A DNA stretch of 64,000 nt from Rhododendron vialii (lineage: Eukaryota; Streptophyta; Magnoliopsida; Ericales; Ericaceae), in the NCBI RefSeq assembly GCF_030253575.1, contig NC_080568.1:31833001-31897000 (forward strand). The letters run 5' to 3'. Under the pieces are notes generated by a model. It did no database searches. It was not told the origin of the DNA and saw only the letters and a list, made by a program, of their open reading frames with translations. The position numbers and the translations under genes were made by a program. Of this stretch, positions 24,278 to 36,927 are shown in pieces (the first letter of the stretch is position 1; each line of letters starts with the position of its first letter).

Positions 24278-27030
24278 TAGTTTAGTAATACCTATTGCAA
24301 ATTGAATAATTTTTGAAAACATGATAGCTGTTTGTTTAAGTATATGTTTGTGCATGATGAGTCGATGACAAACAACATTCCTATTACACTATTGGAAATG
24401 ATGTTTCTTGATTAAGTATGCCAACGACATTTCAGTGCACGCCTTTTGGAAATTATGTCTTAATTCATGAATTGCCAATGTGATACTTGGTGCTAGATTG
24501 GGCATTAAGCTACTTCAAACGATATGCAACTTGCATCTCTTTAGTAAAGAGACTACTTCGACTCTCCTTAGTTTACCTTCAAAAGGAAAAGTTTCATGAC
24601 TTGGACTTTGTAGATTGCAGCGTGTTGCTAGGCTACAACTTCAATTTTTATCAAGTTTATCAACTTTTTATCCGCCTAGATGTGTAACTTGTTCGGGAAA
24701 CATGTTCTATTGGCTGAAGATCTACTTTTGGGCCTTCGGTTTTCTAGCTGATATTTTTCCAGGTATAGCAAGTTTGCATGATATTTTACCGTTGCCTGTT
24801 TACTAATGTTGGAAACTGAACAGTTACCCTTCATACCACTGGGCACTGGTATAGTTTAGTATATACATTTGAGGAGTTCTCTTCTCTTTCTCCTCCATAA
24901 GCCCAGCAGCTACCATTGCCCCTACCACCCTTACTACTGGACGTCCAATTAGCCATTGGCTGTGTTGGATGCTAGCCACAAATACTCAAAATAGATGTGG
25001 TAAGTCATCTCTTCCATGGTGTAATACGGTGACTGACTGTTGGTTGAGGTTGCTAGTCTAGAAAGTGGTGTTGTTTTCCATGATATTATGCTTTTCCTGT
25101 TGGAATTTTGGTTGTATAGCAGTTCAAGTTTTCTGCTTGCGGTCGTTAGTTTGTGTCCGCGTATTATATTTGTTCATTTTGCATTTGCTGGTCTTCGTTT
25201 GTTGGAATAGCCTGTTCGGGAAGTTACTTTGGATATGTACATGAGTATTTAATCTGGTTGTTCATACTTCGGTTGTGCTCCTGTTTCTTTTCTTCTTTGC
25301 AATCAACCATATACAAGAGCGAGTGAAGTTTTTCTATTACGGCAACTATTCATATCGCATTACTGAAAGCACCTTGATTTTTTGATCGAACACGAGGATA
25401 TACGTCTCCTTTTTAATATTCTGACAATCATTCATAGTGCATTACCGAAAGCACCTTATTTGATTTTTTGATCGAACACAAGGATATACATCTCCTATTT
25501 AATATTCTGACAATCGATAGTGGTTTTTCTCCATCGCTGTGGACAGTTGTGGTGGAGCTTCACTTCAACCTAATCCCCACTCTGGCTGTTGGTTTCCTTT
25601 CCAGTTGATCATAATCAATATATGTGATAAGCATTGCTCGTAGAGCTTGCATCGTACTGCATCTGGAGTTGGATAAAAAAAAAAAAAAACCCCGTATTGC
25701 ATCTGGAGTGAATTGCAGGAGCAGAAGACCGCCGAGTGGTTTGTCTATCAGCGGACGAGTGGTTTATCCATTGGATTGAAGTGTTGGTAAACTCCCTATG
25801 TTGTAGTTATGATTCAGAATCATGTTCTTTCATTCGAATAGATGGGAAAACTGCCATTGAAGACATTAGATGGCACAACTCAGAAGTAGTAACCGTATTC
25901 AAAGCTAGTCAAGCTAGACATATGAAGTGCGTATTACAGCTAGACATATGAAGTAAATTTGGAATGGCAGACTTGTTGACGGTGTGCCTAAGTGATTGCT
26001 TGTTGGAGATGCACGTCGGATGTGTATCTGATGGATGGCTAATTTTGTGAAATTGTTTGTGCTGCAATTTGTTTTCGTATTCACATGTAGAAGTTGCTTA
26101 AATTCTTTGGTATTCCTTCGAGAACTATTGTGAGACATACCACCTCTACTTTAGGTATTAGCCCCGAGGCTCCGATATGTTGAAGCCATGTTAGAAGCAA
26201 AACGCTCGTAATCCTTCTGGATTTTTGGGAAGCTGATCTCTTCAGTCTTCAGCTTCCGTTTGGTTTCAACTCTTCAACAGATTATGGGTTCTTATTTGTC
26301 TTAGAAAACCAGGGTGAAAAAAGAAGACCGAATCGTGTTCGACTTGGTTCTTGTCTGGCCTTGTGCTTTTGGTAGTCAACTTGTGTTTGTAATTTGTTGA
26401 TAACTAAATATCCAGATCAATTTACATGCACCTTGACTAATCTAGAGCCCTGAAAGGTGACAATCAAACACACCTCCATTGGAGAGGACTCAGAAAGCAA
26501 CTGATTGGATCGCAAAAAATAGGTTTTGGGTTTGTTGATTGAACATACTTTAAGAATCAGATTATTGTTCAAGGAGTGTGGAAGAAAATTGGGGCAGATT
26601 TTTTGGACTCAAATAGAATTTGGCTCTGCATGACGTAAGAAATCCAGCTTCAGCCTACCTGAAGAAAAAATGCAACAATCGAAAATCGGAGAAAGCAAGG
26701 CAGGCCGAGAAAAGGGAACACCAAACATTAACCAATGCGGGGTTCTAATAACTGTTAAGAAACCTAACCGCAAATATCCAATTTCCTGAGCACCAGCTTA
26801 AAAGAAGCTATTAATCTGCCATCTACACGACCAAATGTTCGATGAGTGTGTAGCATACATTCACAAGGAGAAAGAAATTAAAGTAGTTTCGAATCCCGGT
26901 CCTAGTAGCATCAGTCTTTCATACACCTTCCACCTGAACTTTCATTTCTCTTGTAAATCCCTTGATCACCTAGCACAAAAACGAAAAATCTATTAAGTTT
27001 AATTTCCGGAAAAAGATTAGATGAAGCTGC
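24278..27030. other. CAF1 3' region and intergenic DNA
   Basis: Short open frames here (for example 25736-25951) match nothing I know and lack splice partners. A two-unit tandem repeat lies at 25357-25516. No gene is supported. Confidence 0.5.
25357..25516. repeat. Two-unit ~82-bp tandem repeat
   Basis: Units start at 25357 and 25439 with GCATTACTGAAAGCACCTT and GCATTACCGAAAGCACCTT. Both run through GATTTTTTGATCGAACAC to TTTAATATTCTGACAATC. Confidence 0.85.
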
Positions 27031-27037
27031 ATTCATG

Positions 27038-27040
<3 letters not shown>

Positions 27041-27094
<54 letters not shown>
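27041..27094. repeat. (GA)n microsatellite
   Basis: About 26 GA dinucleotides, beginning roughly 35 bp beyond the stop codon of the FDM-type gene and therefore probably inside its 3' UTR or terminator region. Confidence 0.95.
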
Positions 27095-27098
<4 letters not shown>

Positions 27099-27130
27099 AT
27101 CCTTGTTTGAGGAAACTAACCTCAAACTCC

Positions 27131-30100
27131 TCACCGCTTCCGCTTCAGATTCTTCAAGCTCTTCAAGATATAAGCAATGACTTCCTTCAGCGTTGCCTTT
27201 CTTTTCTCTTTAAAGTTCCATAGCTCAGAAATCACATACCTACCACTAGGATTGTATTCATTCATCTCTTTCAAGGCAGTTGTCACAGCCTCGTATATCT
27301 CAACTCCCCACTCCACCTTGAGATTTTTCAGCAATTCATCATCGTCATTTATCAGTTCCTGGCATTCCAACATGATCACCATAAAGACTATTAAGGTTTT
27401 GACAGTTCTTTGATAGCTGGAAATGCAAGAAGAGCCAAACACAGAATCTTGTTGAATCTTCTAACTCCAGCAAAATGCAAGTTTCAACAAGAACCAGGCG
27501 CATTTCCAATTATGACAAGCTTAACAGATATAGAAATTTGTGCTCAGCCTAGAATCTCTAATTCCCCTTGCAACAAACTCATGCAAAGAAATGCGGGAAC
27601 AACTTGCATGATTTCTAGTTATCAACTTAACACTATTCACCAAAAAATGAGGAACAATAACCTCTAGGAACTTCAAAATGCAGTGACTGTCAAATTGACA
27701 AGGCCAAAAGCCAAAGCATAAACGCAGGGGGTTGATATAATCCGAATGGCATACCTGATGGTTTCCCCCCTCAAGCATTACAATTTTAAATGGGTGCCAA
27801 TCTGGATTCTTCATCCTCTCTTGCCATAAGGAGCATAGCTCAAAGGCCTTGACTTCTGCTTCTGAAGATTTAAATCTCGTTTTGCATGTAGTCTGGAAGG
27901 GCTTAGTATCAATTTCTCCCATCCTCTTTAATCCAATAAGAGTGCGACCGCTCAACATCTCGCTCAAGCCCTGAACATAAAGAGCATGATTGTTGAATTC
28001 TCAGCACCAAGGAAATACAGCTGCACAATAGCCATTATTTATCTGCTCTTTTTAGAAAACGGTGTGGCTCACAAAGGTGGTACTACTTTACCAGGAGGGA
28101 ATCATGATAATTCAATCAAAAGTTTGAAATGCACAAGTTTGACTTAAGGATTAAAAAGTTATATGGCATGACTTCAAAGAACGAAAGGGCACAAAAGTGA
28201 GAGAAATCATACATTAATCAATTCTTTACGAGCTTCTTGTAGCTCATCATTACTTTGGCGCTCTTTAACAATAAGTGTTTGATTTAGGTCTTCCAAACTA
28301 CCCATCTCATCAACTTTTTGATCCAACTCCTCATTCATCTCTTTTATCTTGTTCTGAACAGCTGCATCGTCTTCATCTCCAAGATGCTTCATGACCTGCA
28401 GTTTTCCTTTAAGCTCTTCAATTTCCATCTCCAGTTTTTGTTTAGCATCTAGCTGCCTTTCCAACTGAAGTATCTTGGTTAAAGCCTCTTGTTTCTCCTT
28501 CTGCAGATTCAAAATAACATTCATTGGCAGTTGAAACTTGCACAGTTGTACAAGAACGGAAGAGAAAAACATTTACAAATATGAACTATTGTATACATCA
28601 AAAGTACGACACTAGGTAGCACACCTTTTGCTCTTCAACAAGCCTTAAGACATTCTCATCGGCCTTTCTCTGCTCCATGGATGCCATGTCCAGTGAATTG
28701 TTTCTTGTTGTGTTCTAAATGGAGCAACAAAAGATAAACTTGCCACAATCAGCAACAAGCTTGAAGAACTTATGAAAAAAGGAAAAAAAAAACAGCAACC
28801 ATTTACAAGCACGAATAAATCATCGCAATCATGACAATTACACCAATAGATATCACCTTTTCCTTCTCCTCATCAAGTTTCTGTCTCTCACGTTCAGTTA
28901 ATGCTTCACGTCTGTTCAGCTGTTTGCTCCAAGAATCAAGTTCCTTTCTCTTGACCTCCAACTCATGATTTAGTGTCTCTTGTTCATCTAAAATCCTGCG
29001 AATGTGCTCTCGTGCTAGACGCTGCATCTTCCTTGATTCTGAGGAGAAAATATTTATATATTATGAGCTTCTAAAATGCATGCAGTAAAATTGAAACACA
29101 CTATCAGTCCATTTCTTAGCCCCGTACGTCCATAACTGTATCTTCAAGTAAAGGCCTCAACCAATTTTCATTTCCTTATATTCACACACAACTCATGAGC
29201 CCCTAAATGGATTCATTATATCTTCACAAACACTGATATCCAACAATTAGGAGCAGATTGCCAAGCTATGCATTTGGTGGGGATCCATCAAGGGGTAACT
29301 TTAAACACATGGGTTCGACTCCCATAGCCCCATTGTGGCAAACTATCATAAGTGACTAGAAATTCAGAAGACTGTGTACAAGATCAAGCACTATCATTTC
29401 TGTCTCTTTCTATGCTATTCTGTCTTCTTTGTTTCAAATTATGTTCAAATGTGTCTTCCATTTTTCCTAGTGGTGAAAATACAAAAAATAAAAAGGTACA
29501 CATCATTCATGCAAGGGTATACGCCGGCTGAAGATCAAGGAATTCACATGCATGTCCACAAAGACATGGATACAAGCTTGGAACACGCCCAAACAAGAGA
29601 CGGGAAGGGAACCTTCATAAAAAGCCTGGTGCAGCATATCTTTCTCCTCAAGCATCCTACTCAAAGACATTGTCTTCTCATTGTATTTGTACTGCAACTC
29701 ATCCAGATTTTGATTTTTCAAATCAATCTCTGTCGCTAGGTTAGCAACGATCTTGTTTCTGTCTAGTGTAGCTTCCTGGATAAGGTTAGAGATCGTCTTC
29801 AACTCTCCCTTTTTACGGAGGTATTCTCCAACAAGCCCTTCTGAGTTATAATCATCTGCACGAGCAAACCATCCGTAAATATTCGAACCAGGAACTTCTT
29901 TCTGAGCTGTCCACTCCTTTTTACTGTGACGATTAGTTTCAAATGACTTCTCAAATAGCATGGCGTTGTTAAAACCAGTCCAGTCATTATCGAATCTCAC
30001 AACAGCTTGGCCAGTTTGATTCTGGTCATCACAAAAAATCTCAACTTCCAAAGGTTTGTATTTACTGAACTTCTTCAACCAATATTCACGGCTACCCAAT

Positions 30101-30516
30101 TCTTTCCCATTTCCGGGTTCATCAATAATGTTTGTGACAATCCCTGTCCAAGGCCAGCAAAATAGATCATTTTGCTCGGACTTCTCTGATACTGGAGCAA
30201 CTTCAATCACTTTTGGCGGTAGCTGCTCCGCCTCATTTGCTAGGTCATTCTCCAAATACGTCGCCAACGCAAGGTGATTCGCCTTTTGTTTTGCCCTTCT
30301 GTTGGCCGAACCTTTACTGACTCCAGAAGCATGTTGAAGAAGGTCCTTGTACTTGAACTCTTGCTTCTTCTTGCCAGCACAAAACGGGCACCTAAGTGTA
30401 CCGTTGACATTCTTCACCTTATACTTCCCCGTCCTGAGTTCTTCATACGGCTTCTCTTTGTACTCATTGATCTCAGAGTCACTGAGATCGGACTCTTCAT
30501 CTGAACTGTAGTCCAT
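27131..30516 (-). CDS. FDM1: FDM/IDN2-family RNA-directed DNA methylation factor
   Basis: Six coding exons on the minus strand: 29613-30516, 28857-29038, 28625-28714, 28213-28500, 27755-27970 and 27131-27358. They join in phase to 635 aa, close to Arabidopsis FDM1 (about 634 aa). Domain order: acidic N-terminus, zf-XS finger (C43, C46, H62 in LRCPFCAGKKK and LLQHASG), XS domain at about 117-235 (FCWPWTGIVTNI to YGWFARADDY), long coiled coil at about 250-485, XH domain at about 499-630 (RMGEIDTKPF, NPDWHPFK, EMNEYNPSGRY). In Arabidopsis these proteins form a complex with IDN2, bind double-stranded RNA through XS, and support de novo DNA methylation downstream of Pol V. The start at 30516 gives MDYSSDEESDLSDSE, which matches the family. 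FDM1 versus other FDM members is not certain. Confidence 0.93.
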
Positions 30517-30521
30517 CACAC

Positions 30522-31458
30522 CTAAAGAAAATGGCATAAAGGGATTTTAATAACATACAAAATACTAAAACTAACAAGACAAAAGATAGGGGGAATATTG
30601 GTTGAAGAAACGTCAGTCTCCACTCTCTAATCACAACTACTCACAAGTCCTTAAATTTGAATAGCGAAGTCACAGATATTTCATCGAAGAAAATGACTTC
30701 AAAACCAGTATGTCAACAAGTGCAGATGTATAACTTTATGCTACGTTTCAAACTAGGTTTTGTCGACCAATATCTATGGTTTGTCATCGGAAATAAAACG
30801 GAGACGAAATTGAAACTATTTGTTCTTGTTTTTTCCTAATGAGCAACCAAATGAATTATACGCAACGTGTGAACATCTTGATCTCCATTCTTATCTCGAC
30901 TCAACAAAAGCAAAGAATGTAGTTCATCCCAATGATTTTACTTCAGTTTTCTTTACCTTGCGCAACAAATCCAAGAACTAACTTTTCTGGTGTACAGTAA
31001 CCAAAGTGAAGATACGAAAGAGAATAAATCATCTAATACATTCAACTTTTACCATAAATTGAATCTCACAATGCATTGTCCTTTCTAAATGCAACGGAAC
31101 ATCAGCTCAATACTCTAATCTCAACCACTCACTATTTTGCTTCTTGATTACCAAAGAGGAGACGTTTGATGCAACAAGAATGACTTCCAAAACCCTAAAA
31201 GAGACTAACACAGATATATACATACATTTTGAGTGAATAAACGTAAATTTTGTTGGGGAAAAAGGGAAAAGTGCTGAAATCACTTGTCATCTTCGGCTTG
31301 TTATCATATCATAGTCTAACGATATCAACTAATTTAGCTTCTTTTTTCTCGTTCTTCGTTGCCTTCTGCTTAAAAAACCCTAGAACCGGCCGATCCAAAA
31401 AAAAAAACCTAGAACCGAAGAAAGAGATAAATGTGAAGAAAAGGAACGAGAAACGTAC
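30522..31458 (-). other. Probable 5'-leader intron of the FDM-type gene
   Basis: Read on the minus strand, a donor (GTACGTTT at 31458) and an acceptor (TTTTCTTTAG ending at 30522) enclose 0.94 kb. The acceptor is 6 bases upstream of the ATG. The decayed sister gene has lost this acceptor. Inferred from consensus only. Confidence 0.5.
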
Positions 31459-31574
31459 CGAAATTATCGAAAGAGAAAAAGATCACTGCACGGGAGAGCA
31501 CGACGATGGCGATGTGAGTGGGGAAGAGAGAGAGTGTGTGTGTGTGTACGTTGTTTGTATGAAGTCGATTAGCT

Positions 31575-31613
31575 GAAACTCTCTCTCTCTCCCTCTCTCT
31601 CTCTCTCTCTACA
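31575..31613. repeat. (CT)n tract in the presumed FDM leader
   Basis: Interrupted CT repeat, GA-rich on the minus strand, at the expected position of the 5' leader of the gene ending at 27131. Confidence 0.85.
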
Positions 31614-31924
31614 GAGCACGAGCCCTAGAAATGCACCAATTTGTTATCGGTACAACGGATGCGGAAAAATTATTGGGTGGTGGTTGGGAGGTATTGGAAC
31701 ACCACGTGTCGACGCTACAAGAATATTGAATATTTAGATGAGTTCAAGCTACTATCTAAACGGTATTTTCGGTTATTTAAGTAAAAAAAAAAACATTCAC
31801 AATTCTCATTTCTCTTATCCTTGTTATCAAAATGGTATTTTTGATGAAAATAAGGGTATTTCTGTTTTGACATCTGTGTGTAGACAAAAAATATAGGTGA
31901 ATTCACCCAAAGTGTATTAGCTCA

Positions 31925-32125
31925 TCGCAATGTGGTAAAAAAGAGTTTGGGACACCATATGTCGGTGCCCGGAGAATAAAGAATTTTTCCCGAAAGAGGG
32001 ATATTGAATGTGAATCCTACGTCACATAATATTTGAAGTAGTGAGATTCTTTGCTCTCGCTTTCAAATTTTTCAGTCTCGCTTTCGTTCACGCTTACACA
32101 TGCGTATTATGTCCCATAGGGTACA
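31925..32125. repeat. Dispersed repeat, partner at 1133-1445
   Basis: Shares GTGAATCCTACGTCACATAA, TTTGAAGTAGTGAGATTCTT and the ACACATGCGTATTATGTC block with 1133-1445, in the same orientation. It lacks the 57-bp internal duplication of the other copy. Confidence 0.75.
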
Positions 32126-34408
32126 GATTGATGATGAATCTTGCTTTTAAGGTTGTAACTTCATCATATGAGGAGGGTTGCACTGTCTATAAAAGCCCAG
32201 TTGGGATGGGCCAGGTTCGTGTTTTTAGGCTCGGTGGGTTTGTTCATGTTCAATCTAGGGATGAATTTTTTTATTTTTTTTTGACATTCGTTAATCCTAA
32301 TTTAAACCATCCTAGGGAAATTGGGGAGAAGATGGGGCTTATGAGAATCGAACATTGCCCATGTGCATGGGAATATGTAAGGGAGACCAACTACACTCTA
32401 CTCTACTTGCATCTAGCGATGAAATTGGTTTGGTTTGATTGGTTTTTTGCCACTATTCGGACTAAAACAACCTAATCAGTTTTTGAATTGTGTTGACCGA
32501 CACCGACCATTCTTTTAAAAGTAACCATTCAACTCATTGTGTGTTTGAACGGTTCGGATTTGGCCGGTTTAGTCAGGTTTTCGAAAGAATGGAAAAAAAT
32601 AGCACTTCATTCATAAATAGGCTCTCAACGGCCCGAAGAGATGTGGGGTTCGATGTCGTTGAAACCAGAAATCTGTTAAGATTTCTTCTCTTCTTCTTAG
32701 GGTGAGATGTAATAGACAAATATATAACTTTTCTTGCACAATAGTTACGTTCAAGTCCTTGTTGGCGTTTGCCGTTTAGTGGAACTAAACTTACTCTTTA
32801 CTGTTCAGATCATGTGATGGGATCTGAGCCTCGACCCTAATGTAATTGCACCATGTCTCCCACAAATTGCTCCCTCTATAATTCCTGACATGCATGTGGA
32901 GTAGTCTATTTACATATCTATTTTGCATTCTAAAAGGATTACTGATAACCTATGAGAACATCCAAAATGCTGAAATTGAGGCCTTGTTCTGCTAAGGGCT
33001 TTAGGGGTTTCTTGGCGTTTTGTCCTTATTTAAGAGCGTTACCAATCGATTTTCACGTTGAGTTAGATTAGCACAAGTCTCGTCAATAACCTCTTTTTCA
33101 ATCAAAGAAATGATTAATCAAGAGTTGAGAATCACCTTTCATTAATTAGTGGAACTTTTTTTTTTTGCATGCATGCAAAACCAAACTTCTTTCAACTTTT
33201 GTCATTTAAGAACCAAACTCACTAACCCATAGAGGTCAAGTCGGTTCATCGACAAGTTAGAAACGGAGGCAGGATTTGAATTTAAAAGATGCATGTCGAC
33301 ATCTGAAATTCTAGGAATTAACATGATTATTGGATTTTTAAGGTTTAATTGCCTGAGTTTTCAGAGACGATATTACAGACTTTCGCAGAGAAAAAAGAAA
33401 GAAAGAAATTAGGTCAGCCTAACTACGTCTTTAAAGTCATTTCAATCAATAGCAAACATGCTTGCTTTCTTATACTGTAGTAATTATGCTACAGCGATAG
33501 GAGACATTGGATGGGCACCCAAAAATGCTAGTGCTACAAAAGTTAGTGAGTTCAAAGTCCACTAAACTTATGGTTCTACTTGAAAATTGATCTTTCAATG
33601 GCAGAAGTGCTCAAAGAATTATTTTCGTTTGACCAAAAAAAAAGAAGAAGAAGTGCTCAAAAGAATATGAATAAGTTGGTTAGGTAGACATCAAAACAAA
33701 GCTATGCATTGTATCAACCCTCGTCGTTTTCACGAATTCTCATAGAGGATCGGATTCTCTGTAGTCGATTTGAACAGTAGAGTACTAGTGCGAAAAAGAA
33801 TCGACTGTTTGTATTTGACACATAACAGAGGGCCAACCAAGTAGTAGTGGTATTGAGGAGCAGAAATATAAAACGTCCCCCTCTCAATGGCTGTCGAATT
33901 CGAAAAAATACTACTTGCTCCCGGAATACCGCCACGTGGTGCTCAGGCTTTTACCACCACACATTCACGCGGAATCCGGAGCTAATTTGATGGACCCTAT
34001 AAAAATGCGGTTGTGAAGACCTTTGGCTCCAAGAACACTGAATAATCACTCGTGAGTCGTGAAGTTCCTTAACCAGTTATCACTCTTCTCAGCAGTCTTT
34101 CAGAGTCATTTCAATTGGTTCCCTTGCTCTTTATCTCTTTTTGTTCTCGTGACAATGTCTGTCCATATTCTTATTGATATTGATATTTCGAAGGTAATTG
34201 AATGGCTCTGATCTATTCAAATTTAATCCTAAATTTACATTTATTTTGGTGTAGCTAATGGGAATCAACCAGTAACGTCCAATCAGTTCCCCGGTACTAA
34301 TTCTTCCTACAAATCCTGAAACATACCATGGATTCCTGCTATGGTTTCTTACAAATTAAAAAGGGGAACGGTCGCTTAAATCCCTGTATTTAGAGCCCGT
34401 CTCATATA

Positions 34409-34665
34409 CAACTAGGGCTGATAAGCGAATTAAGGTACTCAAGTTTGAACCCATCTTTGGCTCGTTAAAGTTCGTCGAGATCAGTTCGCAATATAAACAA
34501 ATCAAACTTAAATATTTTTTATTAAGCTTTTCAAAAAAAAAAAACCAAGCTAGTTTAAGATATGCTCGGATGATGCACAAACGAAGCTTACGCAAGTACA
34601 TTTGAAGCAGTTAAACTTGTAAGCCACACTTCAATATTGGACTGCTTGGAATCACTTATCAACCC
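34409..34665. mobile_element. hAT-like MITE (TAGGGCTGATAAG ends)
   Basis: The left end TAGGGCTGATAAG pairs with the right end CTTATCAACCCTG. Internal words (GGCTCGTTAAAGTTCG, AAGCTT) relate it to the 'GCTCG' elements at 11880 and 62335. A target-site duplication is not clear. Confidence 0.6.
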
Positions 34666-36066
34666 TGTAACAGGGACCAAATTAAGTGATACTTTAAAAA
34701 ATAAATAGAGGCAGATATTTGGCGGGATCAAGTATATACAGTTGGTTTGTAACTAAAAATACTCTATATATTACTAATATTTATTTTGGTAATGTAAGGT
34801 GTCTCGGGCCAGCTTGCCCGCATCTCGGTTTAATCCTTACAACACCTCTCACAACCATTTCAAAAGCTTACACGTGGGGTGAAGTGGATCCAAAAGATAC
34901 TGACAATGAAAACCAAATCTGAGACCTTGAGAGAAAGCAAAATCCTAAGTCCCAAGCCACGATCTCTAGACCAACCCCTCGGGTTTCTAATACAATATAT
35001 CTTTAGCTGGACTATTTCTATTTCTTTAGTGTCAAGTATGAGAGATTCCTCACATCAAACTCCTAAAAATACAAGGGTTCTTGTATTTTAGCAGGGGAGT
35101 GTTTTTAAAATCACAGCTCCTGCCACACAACGTGGGCAGTCAAAAGGATAAATGAGGGTCCGAAGTTGTTCAAGTGCTCTGGTTACGTGCCTACACGATT
35201 GATAATCGAACCAAATGTATCGGTTCTTATTATTACATCAACATTGATAATCGAACCAAATGTATCGATTTTTATTGCATCAACATACATGTGGAGTAGG
35301 AGCTGCCCTCCCTGATCGAAGAGGGATCTTGCTTGGGCCAAGCAAGGAGGGTTCACTCAAGAAATCAAAGTCCCGAGGGGGGTTACGCGAGTGAATAGTG
35401 AATTGCCCAAGAGCATCATTAAGGATTATCATGGTGGAACATCATTATTTTACATCGGTAAGAGCTTGACTGATTTTCGCCCTTAAATTCGCAGGGGCAA
35501 AAATAGAATGAATTAACCAATCAAGCATTTACCGTGTATTGCAGGGACTTTTAAAAATAATATTGTAAACAAATTAAAACTGCTTCGATCATTCGTATGG
35601 GCTCCCAAAAGATGAGCCCCATGCAATCTGAGCTTCTGAAAGATGAGCCTGGGCTTCCGAAAGATGAGCCCCATGCAATCTGATGTACATTTGTTGTACC
35701 CAAATGGCGTGCCACAGTAGGGCCCACGTACATAATACCAACAACAATATCATCAATGAAAAGTCTAGGGAATTTTTATAGACTGGCTAAAGGTTAAAAT
35801 GTACCAGCCCTAGCTGCTAACCTACCTGCCCCTCTTGTGACTTAATAATGGCAATGTTCCAAAATATAGGGTCCTTATTTGGAGCCATCAAGTCATAAAT
35901 AAACCATATCCCACAGCTATTTATTCAAGGAAAGTACAGGAAAATGAAAACCACTTCCTTGTAATTTACCAACCAATATTCTCTCTTATCCCATAGTGTT
36001 CAAATTATTGGCAACCAAGGGTGCTGTGGGCAATGGTCTTCCACATAATTGAGTGGAAGGAAGGAT

Positions 36067-36251
36067 TGGGAGATGCTGCCAAGCGGGGTGCTTGGCAGTG
36101 GTGCTAAGTGGCCCGATCTGGGAATGAACGGCTTAGATCTTGACTGAACAATGAACGGTTCAGATCTATATGCACTCAGATTCAATCCGAATCGTGCCAA
36201 GATGAACGGCCAGATGCCGCTCGGCACCCCTCTTGGCAGAGGGTGCTTGGC
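36067..36251. mobile_element. MITE related to 15909-16143
   Basis: The ends GGGAGATGCTGCCAAGC and GCTTGGCAACATCCC are inverted repeats. The inner motifs GGTGCTTGGCAG and CGCTCGGCACCCCTCTTGGC match the element at 15909-16143. Confidence 0.7.
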
Positions 36252-36811
36252 AACATCCCAGAGTCCGTGAAGGAATGCATTGAGTAAATTGTTGATATAC
36301 ATGTATACTACCAAGTGATGGGTTCACTAGGCAAGCAGGTCGAGTTCCAAGCTTAATACTACTTGGGTTCTACATCCGTTCGTTATAGGACTAAAGTTAC
36401 TCTTTAGAGCTCGCAATAAGAATCGGGACTTTAACTTCGACCTCTACATAGGTGCGGTGAGGCCTCCTGCATATGGCTATCAAGTGTTACGGGCAATACG
36501 CATTGACGAATGTATAGACTAGTCTATTTACATATCCATTTTCGTACACATATACGTACGTTGTCACACATACACATACATGTAATAATGAGTATTTATT
36601 TACACTTGCATGTAATCAAGTGGAAGGGACAGGAAAACCACGACTCATGTCTGAAATTCGAAGATTTTTTCTTGAATCCCGCATACCATAGTTGATAGTT
36701 CCCACCGTCCACTTCTCTAAAAGTCACTTTATTTCACCACATTTCAATTTCCTCCACTAACTTATTTTCTTTTCTTTTTTCTCTTGATCTCTTGGGAGTC
36801 AACTCTTCTAA

Positions 36812-36821
36812 CTATTTATAT
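36812..36821 (+). promoter_or_regulatory. Probable TATA box of the NIP gene
   Basis: CTATTTATAT lies 107 bp before the ATG at 36928, which would give a leader of roughly 75-85 bases. No other TATA-like site is better placed. Confidence 0.5.
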
Positions 36822-36927
36822 GTTAACATGTGAAGCTCTCAGTCCTTAGAAGTGAGAGCTCAAGCTTCTCTGAGTATTTCAGTTACCTTTAAATTGTCTT
36901 TGGTTTTAAGCTTTTCCTTTGGTTGTG

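Larger units (their letters stand above)
32126..36780. other. Gene-poor stretch
   Basis: No gene is supported. Besides the two MITEs listed (34409-34665, 36067-36251), there are two short direct-repeat pairs. One is at about 35202-35285 (GATAATCGAACCAAATGTAT twice). The other is at about 35598-35682 (AAGATGAGCCCCATGCAATC twice). Confidence 0.5.

Noticed and set aside
31250-31576. 108-codon plus-strand frame, Lys/Glu-rich
   Set aside because: Starts without ATG and overlaps the presumed leader of the minus-strand FDM-type gene; low complexity.
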